Below, piece after piece: positions 1 to 30,740 of a DNA stretch of 64,000 nt. The translations under genes and the position numbers were made by a program. The stretch is taken from contig NC_066520.1 in the NCBI RefSeq assembly GCF_024679095.1, positions 12,250,709 to 12,314,708 of the forward strand. Reading direction: 5' to 3'. Under the pieces are notes generated by a model. That model saw only the letters and a list, made by a program, of their open reading frames with translations, had not been told where the DNA came from and did no database searches. The DNA comes from Eriocheir sinensis. Lineage: Eukaryota; Arthropoda; Malacostraca; Decapoda; Varunidae. Each line of letters opens with the position of its first letter. The first letter of the stretch is position 1.

Positions 1-1002
1 CAGGCCCTTACCTGTGCGCCAGGCATGTCGATTCAGACAGCCGTGTGAATTACCTGTTTCTGCCACGGAGCCTTTGCTCGATGGATTGTCATGCCTGACT
101 TGATTAGAAAAAAAAAGGGAAATCCGTAACAAACTATAGGTACACACTAAACAATAAATAAAATGCAACGAAGATGAGCACCGAGGTCACGCACAACTTA
201 CAGTATGCCTTAAACTTTACCTTACCAGTTAAATAACTTTCTTTTACAGATTTCCTCTCAACCTGAAAGGCAGATGGTCGTCCAGAGCTATTAATGAATA
301 CTTAAATAATAGCACCCTAACCTTGAAAGGAACGAGCATATGTAAAAATAAAACCCAACTCCTCACCTCAGGTGATACGACAACAGCTGACTACACACCA
401 CGTGGCCTCCAAGACATTAATACCACTTCAGAATTGCTATGATGGCCTGAAGTGACTCAAGCACACTAGTCCATAAGCACAGCCTTGTTGCAGCTGACAC
501 ACTGAACCCTATCTTTGTCTGCCTTGGATAGACACAAAAGGTCACTCACGGGGTCCTCGAGGTAAGTTGCACCAATAAAAACTATGTATCCTGTTAAGAC
601 AATACAAATTTCTAGGAACGCTTACAATGTATTTTACGTAATAACTCCCTGAGATGCAAAAGAATATTCATTGGTAGTTTTATGGGAACACACAAGTAGA
701 GAACGACACATAATACTCGTAGTTACCTTTACACTATCACCAAGTTTGTAGACAAACTAAAAATGGACACAACACACCTGGAATCTCTTTACATCTCTAG
801 CCATAGGCACAGCATAACTGAGGACATAGCCGAAACCGAAGCAAAAAGCTAGTTGCCATGACTTACCTCTGAAAGGGCCTAAACGTGGATTGAAGATTGT
901 GTGTGTATGTGTGTGTGTAATTCACCTCTTGGTCTGCTGCGGGTCTCTCTCGAGACTGCCTACTCACACGCAACATACCAGTAGGTGAAAGAAGATAAAC
1001 CC

Positions 1003-1004
<2 letters not shown>

Positions 1005-1067
<63 letters not shown>
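1005..1067. repeat. (GT)n microsatellite
   Basis: About 31 uninterrupted GT dinucleotides. Confidence 0.97.
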
Positions 1068-1069
<2 letters not shown>

Positions 1070-1936
1070 CCGGCCGTCAGAATACCCTCATCACCTGTTA
1101 CCCTATTAAAACCAAAGGGTATCAACTGCATATTCTAAATAAGTTCCTGTCCTGTTACCGCACGCGTCTTTACGAACAAGTCAATTTTGATCATTAACGT
1201 AAAAAGTAAAAAGCACACATCATCAGCAGCAGCTGTGGTGAACATCTTAATTGATATTCAAGTGGAAATCACAAGTGTGCAATTGGATGATTACATAGTG
1301 TTGAGACCATTAGAATTACATCAGCGTGACATGTTAATAACCCCTAATTTAACATTAAAGTGAATTGCCATCAACCTCCTCGGCCACCTTGCTCCATAAC
1401 TACCAATATTGATCCTCCCTTTTCTATTTCTATGTTTGCGTTTGTTTGTTTGTCTCTTTGCGTGTAGCCTGCCACGAGTGTAGGGGATAAGTAAGGTAAG
1501 TAAGTAATGGTCGCCTATATACAGGATTGATGGCAAAGATGACATGATGATTAACAAAATAGTAGATGCCCTTAATGCTGAACAAATCATTAATCTGAAA
1601 AAGAAAAAAAAACGTGGGTAAGAACAGGTTCGAAATAGGAGTACAGGAATAGGTAGCCACTAGAGAACAGAACCAAGACTACTGTTAACTATGGAAAAAA
1701 AAACTAATTATTGGCAAAGGGAAAATAGGAAAATGACGGAACAGTGTAATAGTTATAGAGACCATTGCCAACAGTGTGATTAAATCTTTTAAACACGTGT
1801 GAATGACGACAAGCAGAGAATCGTAGGAGGAACTAGTAGTGTTTTTAGGAGAAAGAGGGGGGGAGGGGGGGTGTAAGGGAGAAAAGGAGGGGGGAGTGAG
1901 AAAAGAAGGAAGAAGAGGGATGGATACGATTATACG

Positions 1937-2050
<114 letters not shown>

Positions 2051-3440
2051 GTACATAATTACGCCTTTCGGAGAAATAATCAATTGGCTCTTCGATATTA
2101 TTCTGTAGGTATTCGATTTTAAAAGTGTATGTTTTGATATCTCGCGTGCATTACCGTCGCAAAGGGGAAGCTGATGATGATGATTGGTACTATTATTTTT
2201 CTTCGTCTTATTATATACTATACACATTTATTACATTTGTAGGGAGGAAGGTAAATAAAAAAAGTATTGATATGTGAATATATCGATACATATAGATAAA
2301 TAGATGAATAGATATACAGATAGTTATATACAGGCATTATTCATCTACAACTACGACAAACCTATCAGGAAGGACACGTGTGGCACAGCCCATGCCTTCT
2401 CATGTCATAATTTCAGTGGCCAAGTGTGGAGAAAAAAGCGCAGCGTGGCTCATTCGCATTCATATCCAATCAACATGAAAACGGAGTCAGCAGCAGGTGC
2501 TAACGGGCCACCTGGCGCAGGTGTGGGTTTCGCATGCCTTTGTTGTGGCCTTATTTTCATAATGCTTAAGAGAAGCAGCCACCTACCGTAACCTGACAGT
2601 CCCAAACTTCTCAACCAAGAGACGGGCGCGCCTCGTCGTCGGGCGTTAGAAACAAAACATCAGCTTCCGAGGACTGGTATGTCAATATAGCCAGGCGTAT
2701 AGCACGTTAAAAAAGGTGTAAAGTTGGGAGCATACGCTATAGCTACGTGTGGACACGTTGTTCATCGTCACATTTGCCCTTGAGGTTGGGGTATAGAGTG
2801 TGATAGGACTATTTAAAAGGAAGTTAGATAAGGTATCTAGTGCTAAAAACAAGTCTAAACAACGCACATTATCAGTAGTCAACCACACTAACTCTCTAAA
2901 TCCCCTGATACAGAATTATGAATACGTCATTATACCACGATCAGCATTATAGTGAGCACTGTCTTATTCTCCCTTACACAGCAGCTCCCCTCCGCTGCGT
3001 GACGGCTGGTTCAGGGCGCGGAGATGAACACTTCAAGGAAAAGAACATTTCTGAAGGTGGCGGTGGACCAGGTAACGAGTCACCCTTCCTTATAGCGTCT
3101 CACTACAGCCAAGCAGCAGGACTACGTTTGCTTGGTCATCATGCGCGAAAATACCCCGCGAGCATGTTTTAAGCGTGATCACAGTAAATTCCACCGCAAT
3201 ATAAACAGATTATTTAAAAAGGCATATTATACGCACCTATTTATAAGACGATTTTTTTCCCCAAACAGTGATACTGTAGTGGGAGTAGTAGTAGTAGTGG
3301 GAGGGTGTCTTGCTCATCATGGGGTATGGGGTGGAATAACACATGCAGAGTTGCACTTCTTTTTAGAGATTAAAACATAATGTGTATACGTATTTATTTA
3401 TTTAATGTAAGTGATGTGTTCTCCCCCTCGTGGCGTGGAG

Positions 3441-6400
3441 TGGGGCACGTGGGTACGCGTGCGGCGCGACCAGCTGGGCGTCGTGCACATCACGGGACCC
3501 ATGGACTACCTGCTGCAGATACTGGCGGACAAGCTGGAATTCGAGTGAGTAGTCCTGCTTGAACGTAGTCATCGAAACGCGCGCGCGCGCGCGCACGCAC
3601 GCACACGCACACGCACACGCACACGCACACACACACACACACCCCTAGTAGACTCCTTTTATCGATGAGAGCTACTATGTTCATGAGTCAGTAATCAAGT
3701 ACGTAACTACTCACTAATGTAAATAATTGCACCCAATTGATCTCCCCCTTCCCTGCCCCGACAGCTATGAACTAGTGCAGCCCGAGGACCACCTGTGGGG
3801 CACACCGCTCCCCGATGGCAACTGGTCGGGCATGCTGGGGATGCTGCAGCGGGAGGCAAGTCTCGTCTAAAATCTAGTGATCCCTGTATATGGAATCTTA
3901 CTTATTTGACCCTCCTTTCGGAATCTCCTGTCCTCGGCGGGATCAATGCATAGCAGACTTTTGTTGTTGTTGTTTCACCCCTGACCTGCTTTCTTTACTA
4001 TAAAACAAAAAAATATGCACTAACTCTGATACCAATACTAAGGTATATGTTCGTATTGTGATCTTTTTCTTCTGTTTTTAATCGAAATATGATGAAACTT
4101 CGAAGTAAAGCCACACTCTTGCTACGTCCTAGCCTCTGACCGCCGAACGTCACTAACTGCACTACTTGCTATGGCGTCAGAGTTTCCCTCGCAACATCCC
4201 CCGTGCCCTGACTCCTCACACCTTCCTCGGAACACCACAGGAAGTGGAGTTCGCCCTCGGTCCCTTCGGCGTGACGGCCTCCCGAGACACTGTCTGTGAC
4301 TTCTCGGAGCCGGTGCTGACGGACAACAGCGGCATCCTGGTGGAGCGGCCCCACCAGGAGAGCGATGTCACGGGGTTTCTCAAGCCGTTTACTTTCTCGG
4401 TACATTCTTTTCCTCTCTATAACTCTTATATTTTCTTATTTCATTTATTTAGTTTAGTTTCATTCTATTTGTAGTTCCTCTTCCTTCTGTTTCCTTCCGC
4501 TTTTGTTTATATACAAGAGAAAATTTGCACTGGAGTTTTTTTCAACAGTATCATTTCTCTGGAGTTGTTCCCACCCTTTTGCATCCAATTCTTCGCCGAT
4601 TGAAAACCTCAGTTCTTGCCAAGAAGGTTTATTTACCAAACCTCTTGAGTCTTAACGCCTATCCACTCTTCTAACTCTTCTCTTATTCCCTCTCTCCCAT
4701 CCCTCCCAGACCCCTTTGCTTCTTCACGCTTCACGTTTCACATTTTATCTTAAACCTTTTTCAATCACTTCCACTTACTTTTATACCGCACCTCAGGTAT
4801 GGCTGTCGATCCTGGCCGGCATGTTCGCCATTACTATCACCTTCGCCGCCGTGATGAAGGCCGAGGCAAGCATTTTCGTGCAGCCGATAGGAGGGAATTC
4901 TCTCTCCACGTCAGTCATGTGGGTCGTCAAGGCACTCACGCAGGAAGGTATTGTGTTTTTTCGGCTTTGTGCCACTGTTTTGAACTCTTACATACGTATA
5001 CTACTTAATATATATAAATTTCCTTTTCTTTCTGGATACTAATGTATTTTTTTTCACTCCTTGTTACGGTTAGTTTTCTTTATTATTATTATTTTTGTTT
5101 CTTCCTACACTACGCCTATTTTCTTTTATACATAGTCGTAATGAAAAGAAAATATATATACCAGTCATGTGGGTGTATGTGCGCCAACACGTCTCTCCTG
5201 CAGCGACGGAGTGGCTGCCGCGGACGGACGGAAGCCGCGTGCTGGTGGTGACGTGGCTGCTGGCGTCGCTGGTGTTCATGTCGTCGTACAGCGGCATCCT
5301 GACAGCCATGCTCACCGTGCCTCGCGTCACCATCCCCATCGACTCCCTGCAGGATCTCGTGACGCAGACCAAGATGCCGTGGCGCCTCGAGTCCGGGTCA
5401 TGGATGCTGCAGTACTTTAGGGTGCGTGAGCATGCGCGCGTGGGGACTGAAACCTATTAGGATGGCGTCGTTGGGTGGGCTAGGCAACGCGCCCCCCGGC
5501 AATGCCCTAACTGATTGAGTGATTTCACTAGTATCACAAGAAATCGGTATTCAACTCCCTTTTTCCCTCTTTGTTCTTTTATTCCACCTTCGTGATTGGT
5601 TGTAATTTTTCAGTCATTTATTCAGGTTTGCGATAAGGCGGAGGCACAAACGAGGTCATTGAAGATGTTATGACATTGTACTTACATATACGTCTTCATT
5701 AAGTGTGGCATCGTGTCTTATAGGAGTCGCAGGAAGGGCTCTCCCGAGAGGTGTACGACGGGCACGAGGGAGGCATTATTGACTGCTGGGCGGCCCGCGA
5801 GCCAATTTCGCAGGGTCGTTACGCGGCCATCTGCGATCACACCACCATGAAAAAGGCCATGTCGTGGGACTTTAGGTGAGTCTTCGAACGGCAGACAGAC
5901 GGAGGCGTTCAGTCAAGGTGAGCATTAGAGCACCGAGTTATAACGAAGTTCCTTCCTCCGGGTCGGTCTGGAGATTGATGCTAATTTTCCGTATGTCCAA
6001 TTTGAAGATGTGTTCTTTGGAATGTATTGTCGTTTTCCTCACTCATTTATACCGTCGATGAACAAATCAATGACTACATTAACTATTTTCTGCAGCACCA
6101 ACGGGGCATGCCACCTCTACATCGCCCAGGAGGTGGTGTTCAGCTTCAATCTCGCCGTCGCCTTCAGGACAAAGTCGCCCTACAGAGAACTGGCCAACTA
6201 CTGGTGCTTGTCCTAATATTTTGTCCCAGTCTTTCATCCCTAATTCTCTCGCTTTATCCCTATTTCTCATATTTTTCATTTCCTGCCTCTGTATCTCATC
6301 CCGACTGACAGATTAACTACATTTTATTTTGAAGAATCCAATTTTATAGAGCTCTATGGCGATATGCACATTTTGCTTCAATTCACCATCGACTGAGTCT

Positions 6401-6655
6401 CTTTGATGTGAATTGACAATCCTACATGCTCGTCCTTCCACATCCCAGCTACAATAACGAGACGATGAACTCCCTTCTCTCCACCAGGATCATGAAGCTG
6501 AAGGAGGCCGGCGTGATAGACATGTGGCTGAGGAATGAGATCGTCAACACCTCTCAGTGCCTCAAGTCGCCCTCCTTCGACAGGGCCACCAACCAGATCT
6601 CTGCCCTCGACCTGGAGTCCTACGTCGGCCCCTTCATGGTGTTGGTCGCAGGTAT

Positions 6656-6727
<72 letters not shown>

Positions 6728-6962
6728 ACTCACGCGGCGTTAACAAGATAAGGAGAGAACAGGAAATACAAGAACAGGAAATACGATGTGAAAATACTAT
6801 TAGATAAAAAAAAAAGTAAGAACTATGAAGCCATAACTATACTTTGCTAGTTTTGCCACTCATTTTTACATAATTTTACCACTACTCTCATTAGGATTAA
6901 CCGTGGCGTTCGTGTCCTTCCTGGTGGAGACGATGACAGGGAGGCGTCAGTGCGTCGGGTGA
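3441..6962 (+). CDS. Divergent ionotropic receptor (iGluR/IR family), 5' partial, 9 exons
   Basis: This encodes the ligand-binding and pore region of a ligand-gated cation channel of the plasma membrane; arthropod IRs of this kind mostly serve chemosensation. Exons read from splice sites are 3441-3544, 3765-3855, 4241-4399, 4797-4947, 5204-5421, 5724-5875, 6096-6203, 6488-6651 and 6895-6962. They total 1215 nt, 404 codons plus TGA, with all phases agreeing. Numbering within this fragment: S1 with YELVQPEDHLWGTPLPDGNW (36-55) and GPFGVTASR ending at Arg80; M1 about 120-138; pore region; M3 about 180-205 running into SYSGILTAMLTVP; S2 with GSW (233-235) and CDHTT (Asp279); M4 about 371-394. The amino-terminal domain was not found. 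The first exon start is uncertain: acceptor AG at 3439-3440 is used here, but an in-frame ATG at 3414 lies just after a stop. Arg80 matches the conserved carboxylate-binding Arg, but the usual Thr is Trp235 and the usual Glu is Asp279, so the ligand may not be glutamate. Confidence 0.9.
3582..3642. repeat. (GC)n/(CA)n compound microsatellite in IR intron 1
   Basis: Alternating purine-pyrimidine tract, first GC repeats, then CGCACA, then CA. It begins 37 bases after the exon 1 donor. Confidence 0.9.
3856..4240 (+). other. GC-AG intron (IR intron 2)
   Basis: The exon before ends CGGGAG and is followed directly by GCAAGT, not GTAAGT; the acceptor is CCACAG at 4235-4240. Joining here gives a reading frame that runs smoothly through LQRE|EVEFALGPFG, a conserved S1 segment. 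No GT donor nearby keeps both the frame and the conserved sequence. GC donors with strong flanking consensus (AG|GCAAGT) are a known minority class. Confidence 0.85.
6657..6724. repeat. (GA)n microsatellite right after the IR intron 8 donor
   Basis: The array begins five bases inside the intron, so the donor context GTATTGCGAGAGA merges into the repeat. It is intronic; reading through it gives artefactual Arg-Glu repeats. Confidence 0.95.
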
Positions 6963-8045
6963 ATATGTTGGTAGAGACGAGGGCGCCTAGACTAACCTCC
7001 GCCTCCCCCTGCAACCTCGATAAATGCCCAAACTTAACTGGACAATCCCTATCCTGCTGCACCGAGACCTGCTCAAACCCAGTGCCGGATCTGCTTCGCT
7101 TCTCCGTGCAGCCTCACAAGTTTGGAGGCATATTGGTCCTTTTCCCCCTCTTCACCAACCTTTCATGCATAGACCAAAATATATAGTCCGCGTGGATATT
7201 GTAGTAAATGTGCAATGATACATTCTAACAGCAACCTGTGTTTTGTATGAATACCATCTCCTTCAACCCCATATCCCAACCTCGCTTCCTGAAACAACCG
7301 AACAGCCACATCTACTATCCATAGGCCTTGACCTGCTGCCCAGACGCTTTCGGCTTTCACTGCAAACATTTTAAAAGACACAAAAAGGATTAGTCGGTTT
7401 CTCATGGGTGTTTGTTATATACAGTGTAAAAAAATTATCCTTGTCATACTATCACCAGAGGCTCGTTTCGGCCGTGAGCCATCCATGGAAATATACCTAC
7501 TCAACAACCTCTACGAAAGTCTTATCCAATGTGGGCGTGTGGGCTCCAAAATGTTTGAGAATATGGTCCGTACTTTTATTCGCTTCCCCCTCTCACATCA
7601 ACTATTTGCAAAGGCCAAAGAGGAGATGAATCGGGTTCTAATGAGGGTTTATTCACGTTCATGGTACAGAAGAATGGCCAGCCTGTAGTGCTGACTTGCA
7701 TGATGGGCGAGCCTCCCATAACCCAGTTAGCCAGTGGGGTACCTCTTTGGCCGACTGGTAAAGGAGTGGCTCTCCCGTTACGCTGGTCGCGGGTTCGATC
7801 CCCGGCGCCGGCAAAACGTTTCCTTGTCTGGTTTAATTTCTCGTGTGTTTCGTTACACGCAGAGGTCGTGTGTGAGTGTAGTAAAGAGCAAATTCTGGCA
7901 TTTCAAGCCTACTAACAGGATCATAAAACTACCTCTGGATTTGCCCAAAACTCTTACGAAAGCCTTGTCAAAGTGTGTGCTTGGACGCTGAAATGTTAAA
8001 GAGTATGGCCCTATGTGTCTTCACTATCAAAACCGCTGCTCAAAG
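6963..8045 (+). other. IR 3' flank / spacer before OS-9
   Basis: No exon recognised. The 3' UTR of the receptor should begin at 6963, but no AATAAA signal close to the stop stands out. The segment contains the tRNA-like sequence at 7744-7813. Apart from that and single-copy-looking AT-rich DNA, nothing is seen. Confidence 0.5.
7744..7813 (+). repeat. tRNA-like sequence (tRNA-derived SINE head or tRNA relic)
   Basis: An A-box match TGGCCGACTGG (7748-7758) and a B-box match GGGTTCGATCC (7791-7801) have tRNA-like spacing, followed by CCCGGCGCCGGCA. The 3' acceptor half CGCCGGC has no complementary 5' half upstream, so this is not a functional tRNA. The A-box resembles Leu/Ser-type tRNAs. No clear tail or target duplication was seen. 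Confidence 0.55.
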
Positions 8046-8259
8046 TGTAATGCCAGATTTTTGTAAGGAAAGAAAATGTACGTGGGAGTCAAAAGTTTGC
8101 AAATTATAACAAGTATTATATCTGTTAAGGAGTAGTAGTAGCCGTTAGCGTTCTCACCGTGAGAATGCTAACGGCTACTGCGGGCCTCACTTAACACTTA
8201 TTTTGCACACTTTTGACTCCCACGTACATTTTCTTTCCTTACAAAAATCTGTCGTTACA
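8046..8259. repeat. Near-perfect long palindrome upstream of OS-9
   Basis: Left arm 8054-8096 and right arm 8209-8251 are about 43 bp of essentially perfect inverted repeat, with weaker pairing out to 8046/8259. A second inner pair, AGTAGCCGTTAGC... at 8137-8157 and 8159-8179, has one mismatch and a one-base centre. Only the intermediate 8100-8135 region is unpaired. The whole forms a hairpin of about 210 bp ending some 300 bp before the OS-9 start codon. It may be a foldback MITE. No convincing target-site duplication is visible. Confidence 0.9.
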
Positions 8260-8560
8260 AAAGCCCTCACAGCGCCACAGACAGCAGGCGGGTAGCGGAG
8301 TGCCGTCCCCTGCGCGAGAACATTCCAACGGTGCCAGATTGTCGTACTCAGCCTCCTATGTTTCCCAATTTTCGACCCCAAAACTGCCTCCTCGACCCCA
8401 ATAACTGCCTTCATATATAGTTATCGTTAAAATAGTTGATTATTGGCGATTTTTGGGAATAGTTATGAGTCAGAAAGCGGTATATACAAGGCTCTGAGTA
8501 CGATAATCTGTCATCGTTGGACCGTCCCGTGTGTCGTGTTGTTGTGATGGCCGTGGCAGG

Positions 8561-26641
<18,081 letters not shown>

Positions 26642-26723
<82 letters not shown>
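26642..26723. repeat. (AT)n at the start of the OS-9 3' UTR
   Basis: About 40 dinucleotides beginning at the first base after TAA. They would be transcribed in the mature mRNA as a long (UA)n tract. Confidence 0.9.
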
Positions 26724-26726
<3 letters not shown>

Positions 26727-27890
26727 AAAGCCCAAGATGCTGTGAAGGACTAGTGTGATAAGCAGCAGTTGGTAAAAATGGAATGTGTACAGAAAGGTTT
26801 TTCAGTTGTATCATTCAATGCTTTGTAGATATTTTATAAAGAGACTAACAAGACTCAGTTAGGTAAAGCAGGTTTTGAAATTCATATATAAAGTGCTTGT
26901 AAGCAAGCCCCTCAGTGCTTGATACCATCTACAATTACTGTTAGCATAGAAATGGAATCCTGGGGCTGGTTCTGCAGGTGGGTGCCACTTCTACACCAGC
27001 CCAGTGCCCCCCACCCCCCACACACACACACATAATGACAGGATCTTTAAATTACCTGTGCTCACTGTCTTACGCTTTGGCTGCAAGACGTGGACACTAA
27101 TTAGTGACTTGAAGTGGCAAATTGATACCTTTGGTAATAAGTGCAGACACAGAATCATGGGATATCACTGATATGACTTTGGGTCAAACTTGCGATTACT
27201 CTGTGAGTCTGAATCAAAGCCTGTTACCTGCATAGTCAATGAATGTCAAATCTGGCTATATGAACATCTGGCATGCTACCCAGAAGTCGACCCTGCTCAC
27301 ATTGCTGTTTCTGTAAGAGAAAGTCCTGAGAGGGCGAGGCCAGGGGATGCCAACAAAATTTGTAGCTTATTGATGGACCCTGCTATGAGGTATACTTAGG
27401 ATGGGAAGGGGGACTGCATGGAGACTTTTCTAGGAGGACCCCCGGGGTTGGCATCATAGAATGGACGAGGCAGTGTGCCCCACTGCATATGCCCCAATTG
27501 ATTGATTGATAGAAGTGGAAGCTTTGTTAAGATTTCTCACAAAACAAGTTTTCTGTAGTTTTTAATTTTAGTAAGGCACACCTTGATCATTTAAAGTTAA
27601 AATGGCTACTTTGATGTGTCCTCTAAAATATATTGTTAAGTGTCATGATCTCCACATGTCAGTGTAAAAGTTGGTCTCAGGCACACCAAGCAATGTTTCA
27701 GTTGTGTTCCCTGCAGTTGTAGGCTGCTCCGTGTAAAATTGCCCTGAAAATACTGTTTATAACACTGTCAAAAAACTACTGTAAGTTTTATTACAATATG
27801 TATATTTTTTACATATTCAGAATGTTGTTGAATGTATGTGTAATGTAGTGGATTGTTGGTTTGCATATTAGTTTTACATGGCATTTTAAG

Positions 27891-28035
<145 letters not shown>

Positions 28036-28470
28036 TCAGTTTTTCTGACAAAGTTGGTTTTGTGGTGAGATATTTATCTTGACTCAAGTATATTTTAATG
28101 TTATGCAGTTAAAAAGTGAACTGCATTTCATGTCAGACATAATGTTGATATCAGGTCAACGGATAATAACGATGACAACAAAAAGGAATCAAAGCACTGA
28201 GCTTCTATACACAAAAGTTATGGAGATGTATGAAATATCAAATTGTGCTCCATGCTTGACAGATTCAACTGAAAAACAATATCAAATGATGCTAGAATAA
28301 GCTGATTATTGCATCCTTTGAAAAGTGAGTCTCACTAAAGTATAAGGCCTCTCACTTAAGTCAGTTGTGCATATAATAGGCTAATCAAAAACTTGGAAAT
28401 TGAATATGAGTGGATATTTGAGTTTTCTATATTTGGTAAAAATTATTTATTAGTAGCATTTTCTTGCTTG

Positions 28471-28715
<245 letters not shown>

Positions 28716-30105
28716 GGAGGCCATTTGGTGGGTGGCAGTATCTTGTTTGGCATGGAACGTTTACTTCATTCCTCAATCACTGAGTCATGCTGATCCATCC
28801 TGTATCTGAAGGTTAGCTCTGGGTTGCATGAAATTAAGTCAGGGGTGTCAACTCTTTGCTATTCATGCCTTTAGGAACTCATGGTTGAGTTGGATACTTA
28901 TAAAATCCTAGTCAGAGTTGCCTTATGTTGCCAGTAATTTTTTAACTTACAACTTGTAAATATTATATTCAGGAAAAGGCCTTGTGAAGTAGTAGATTAG
29001 GGCAACTTGAACTTAGAGGAATACTGCATTCAGGTGACCTAAAAAATAAACCTTCAGCATAGGCTGGGAAAACTCTAGTCGTTTAGGATTAAATCCATTT
29101 CTAGCCATGTTTCTTTGTCTGCTTGTGTCATATTTATTCAGTGTTTCAAGTGTAAAGGATGTTGGGATTAATCCCAAAGATTATGTTCCATTGGTCTGTT
29201 CATCATTCAGTCCAGCAAAGAATAAAACTTTTGTTTTTATTTATTTTTTCTTTTAATACCAGTACATATGAGAATAAAGTTCTTGATAGGGATCATATAA
29301 TTTGTAAGTGTAATGATAAGAAATCGATTCATAAAGCCTGGACCCTAACTCTTGAAGTCTGACTACCAGGCCTAAAAAAATGATCATGAGATAGTTTCCT
29401 GGGAGGCTAGAAAACGGCTCATCAAGAGCGTCTACATGAGGGTGATCAGACTCTTCACTCAGACAGGAGGAATGGCTGGCTTACATAACAGACTGCATAA
29501 ATGTTTATGTACATAATAGGCTAAGCAATGTAGGCTAAAACTGTAATTCTTGAAAATGTATTTTATTGGTAACTTATTTAAATTATGTAGCTTAGGGCTT
29601 GCAAATTTTTCAAATGGAACAGTTGATCACTATTTGAAATGCGCAAGATACGATAATGGGTTAATAGCTCCCCCCCCCCCCGGTTCTACCCTTCCTTGAC
29701 GTCCCACCCTGACCGTGCAGTGCCTTGGATACACAGTGGGGCAGTGCCGGGCCCCGCGCCACGGCCTGGAAGACAATATATAGGTAATACAGATAACCAA
29801 AGAAATTAAAATTGAATACTGATATCAAACTAAACAACAGCTTTATTTTTTGTATATCTTGGGTAGGAGTGAGGGAATAGGCAAAGAACAGCGCTCCGGA
29901 ATGTTTGAGGAGTTTAAGAAAGTGGGAAAATGACATTATTTTGAGAAATCGGGAAGTTTCTCCAGCATATAAATTAAAGAAATAGAATGGTAACTATAAT
30001 AAAAGGAAATGGAAGGTAAATGAGCTAAAAACTCCTGAGAAGACAAACAAAGGTGCTACTGGAAGGGCACACAGCTTCCAAGTAGCGCTCCCACTTTGGT
30101 GGAGT

Positions 30106-30480
30106 TTGTCATTACGAGGAAATTGGAACTTTTTGTCATTACGAGCAGATTTTGTCATTATGAGTAGACTGGAACTTTTGTTATTACGAGCATATTGAAA
30201 CATTTGATTTACATAGAAAATCAGACCACACAGACCCCATGATCCAGACTAGGTGGTCTGTCCTTAAACCTAAGTGATTTTACATTAATCAAAAGGCTCC
30301 AAAACGTTGCATTTCCTACTCTAGTTGATATTAAGTTGAAGGAAGTGACGGTCGAGCTTTTTTTTGAAGGAGTCAATCATGATATTGTCATTGCAACTTT
30401 GAGTACATATATTTTGAGTAGATTTTGTCATTGGAACTTTTGATGATTAGATTTTGTCATTACGAGTAGATTGGAACTTT
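30106..30480. repeat. Dispersed short repeat TTTTGTCATTACGAG
   Basis: The motif TTTTGTCATTACGAG, or close variants, often followed by TAGATTGGAACTTTT, recurs about seven times at 30106-30200 and 30380-30480. Spacing is irregular, so this is a decayed tandem array. Confidence 0.7.
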
Positions 30481-30707
30481 GGATGAGTTTTAGTGAGGTC
30501 TGGGGAAATGACACTTTAGAAATATAGGGAAATTTGTTTATCTTAAATATTTGATAACATACATTTAATAACAATCAAAGTACTATACTCTCAAAACAAA
30601 ACAAAAAATAATGAAGATATAATGAAATTCGTGATATTTGAAAACTGATGAGTCAGAAAAGGGCACCGTTGTAAAGACACGCCGCGCTCTCGTTCAAACG
30701 TCACCAC

Positions 30708-30740
30708 CACAGTTATATATATAGTATATATAACTCTGTG
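30708..30740. mobile_element. Minute palindromic insertion with 8-bp target duplication, copy A
   Basis: A 33-bp near-palindrome, starting CACAGTTATATA and ending TATATAACTCTGTG, is flanked on both sides by the exact 8-mer GTCACCAC (30700-30707 and 30741-30748). The ends match copy B at 31967-31988. An 8-bp duplication with CA...TG ends resembles hAT- or P-type DNA transposition. Confidence 0.72.

Noticed and set aside
7744..7813. Functional tRNA gene
   Set aside because: A- and B-boxes are present, but the acceptor stem has no complementary 5' half.
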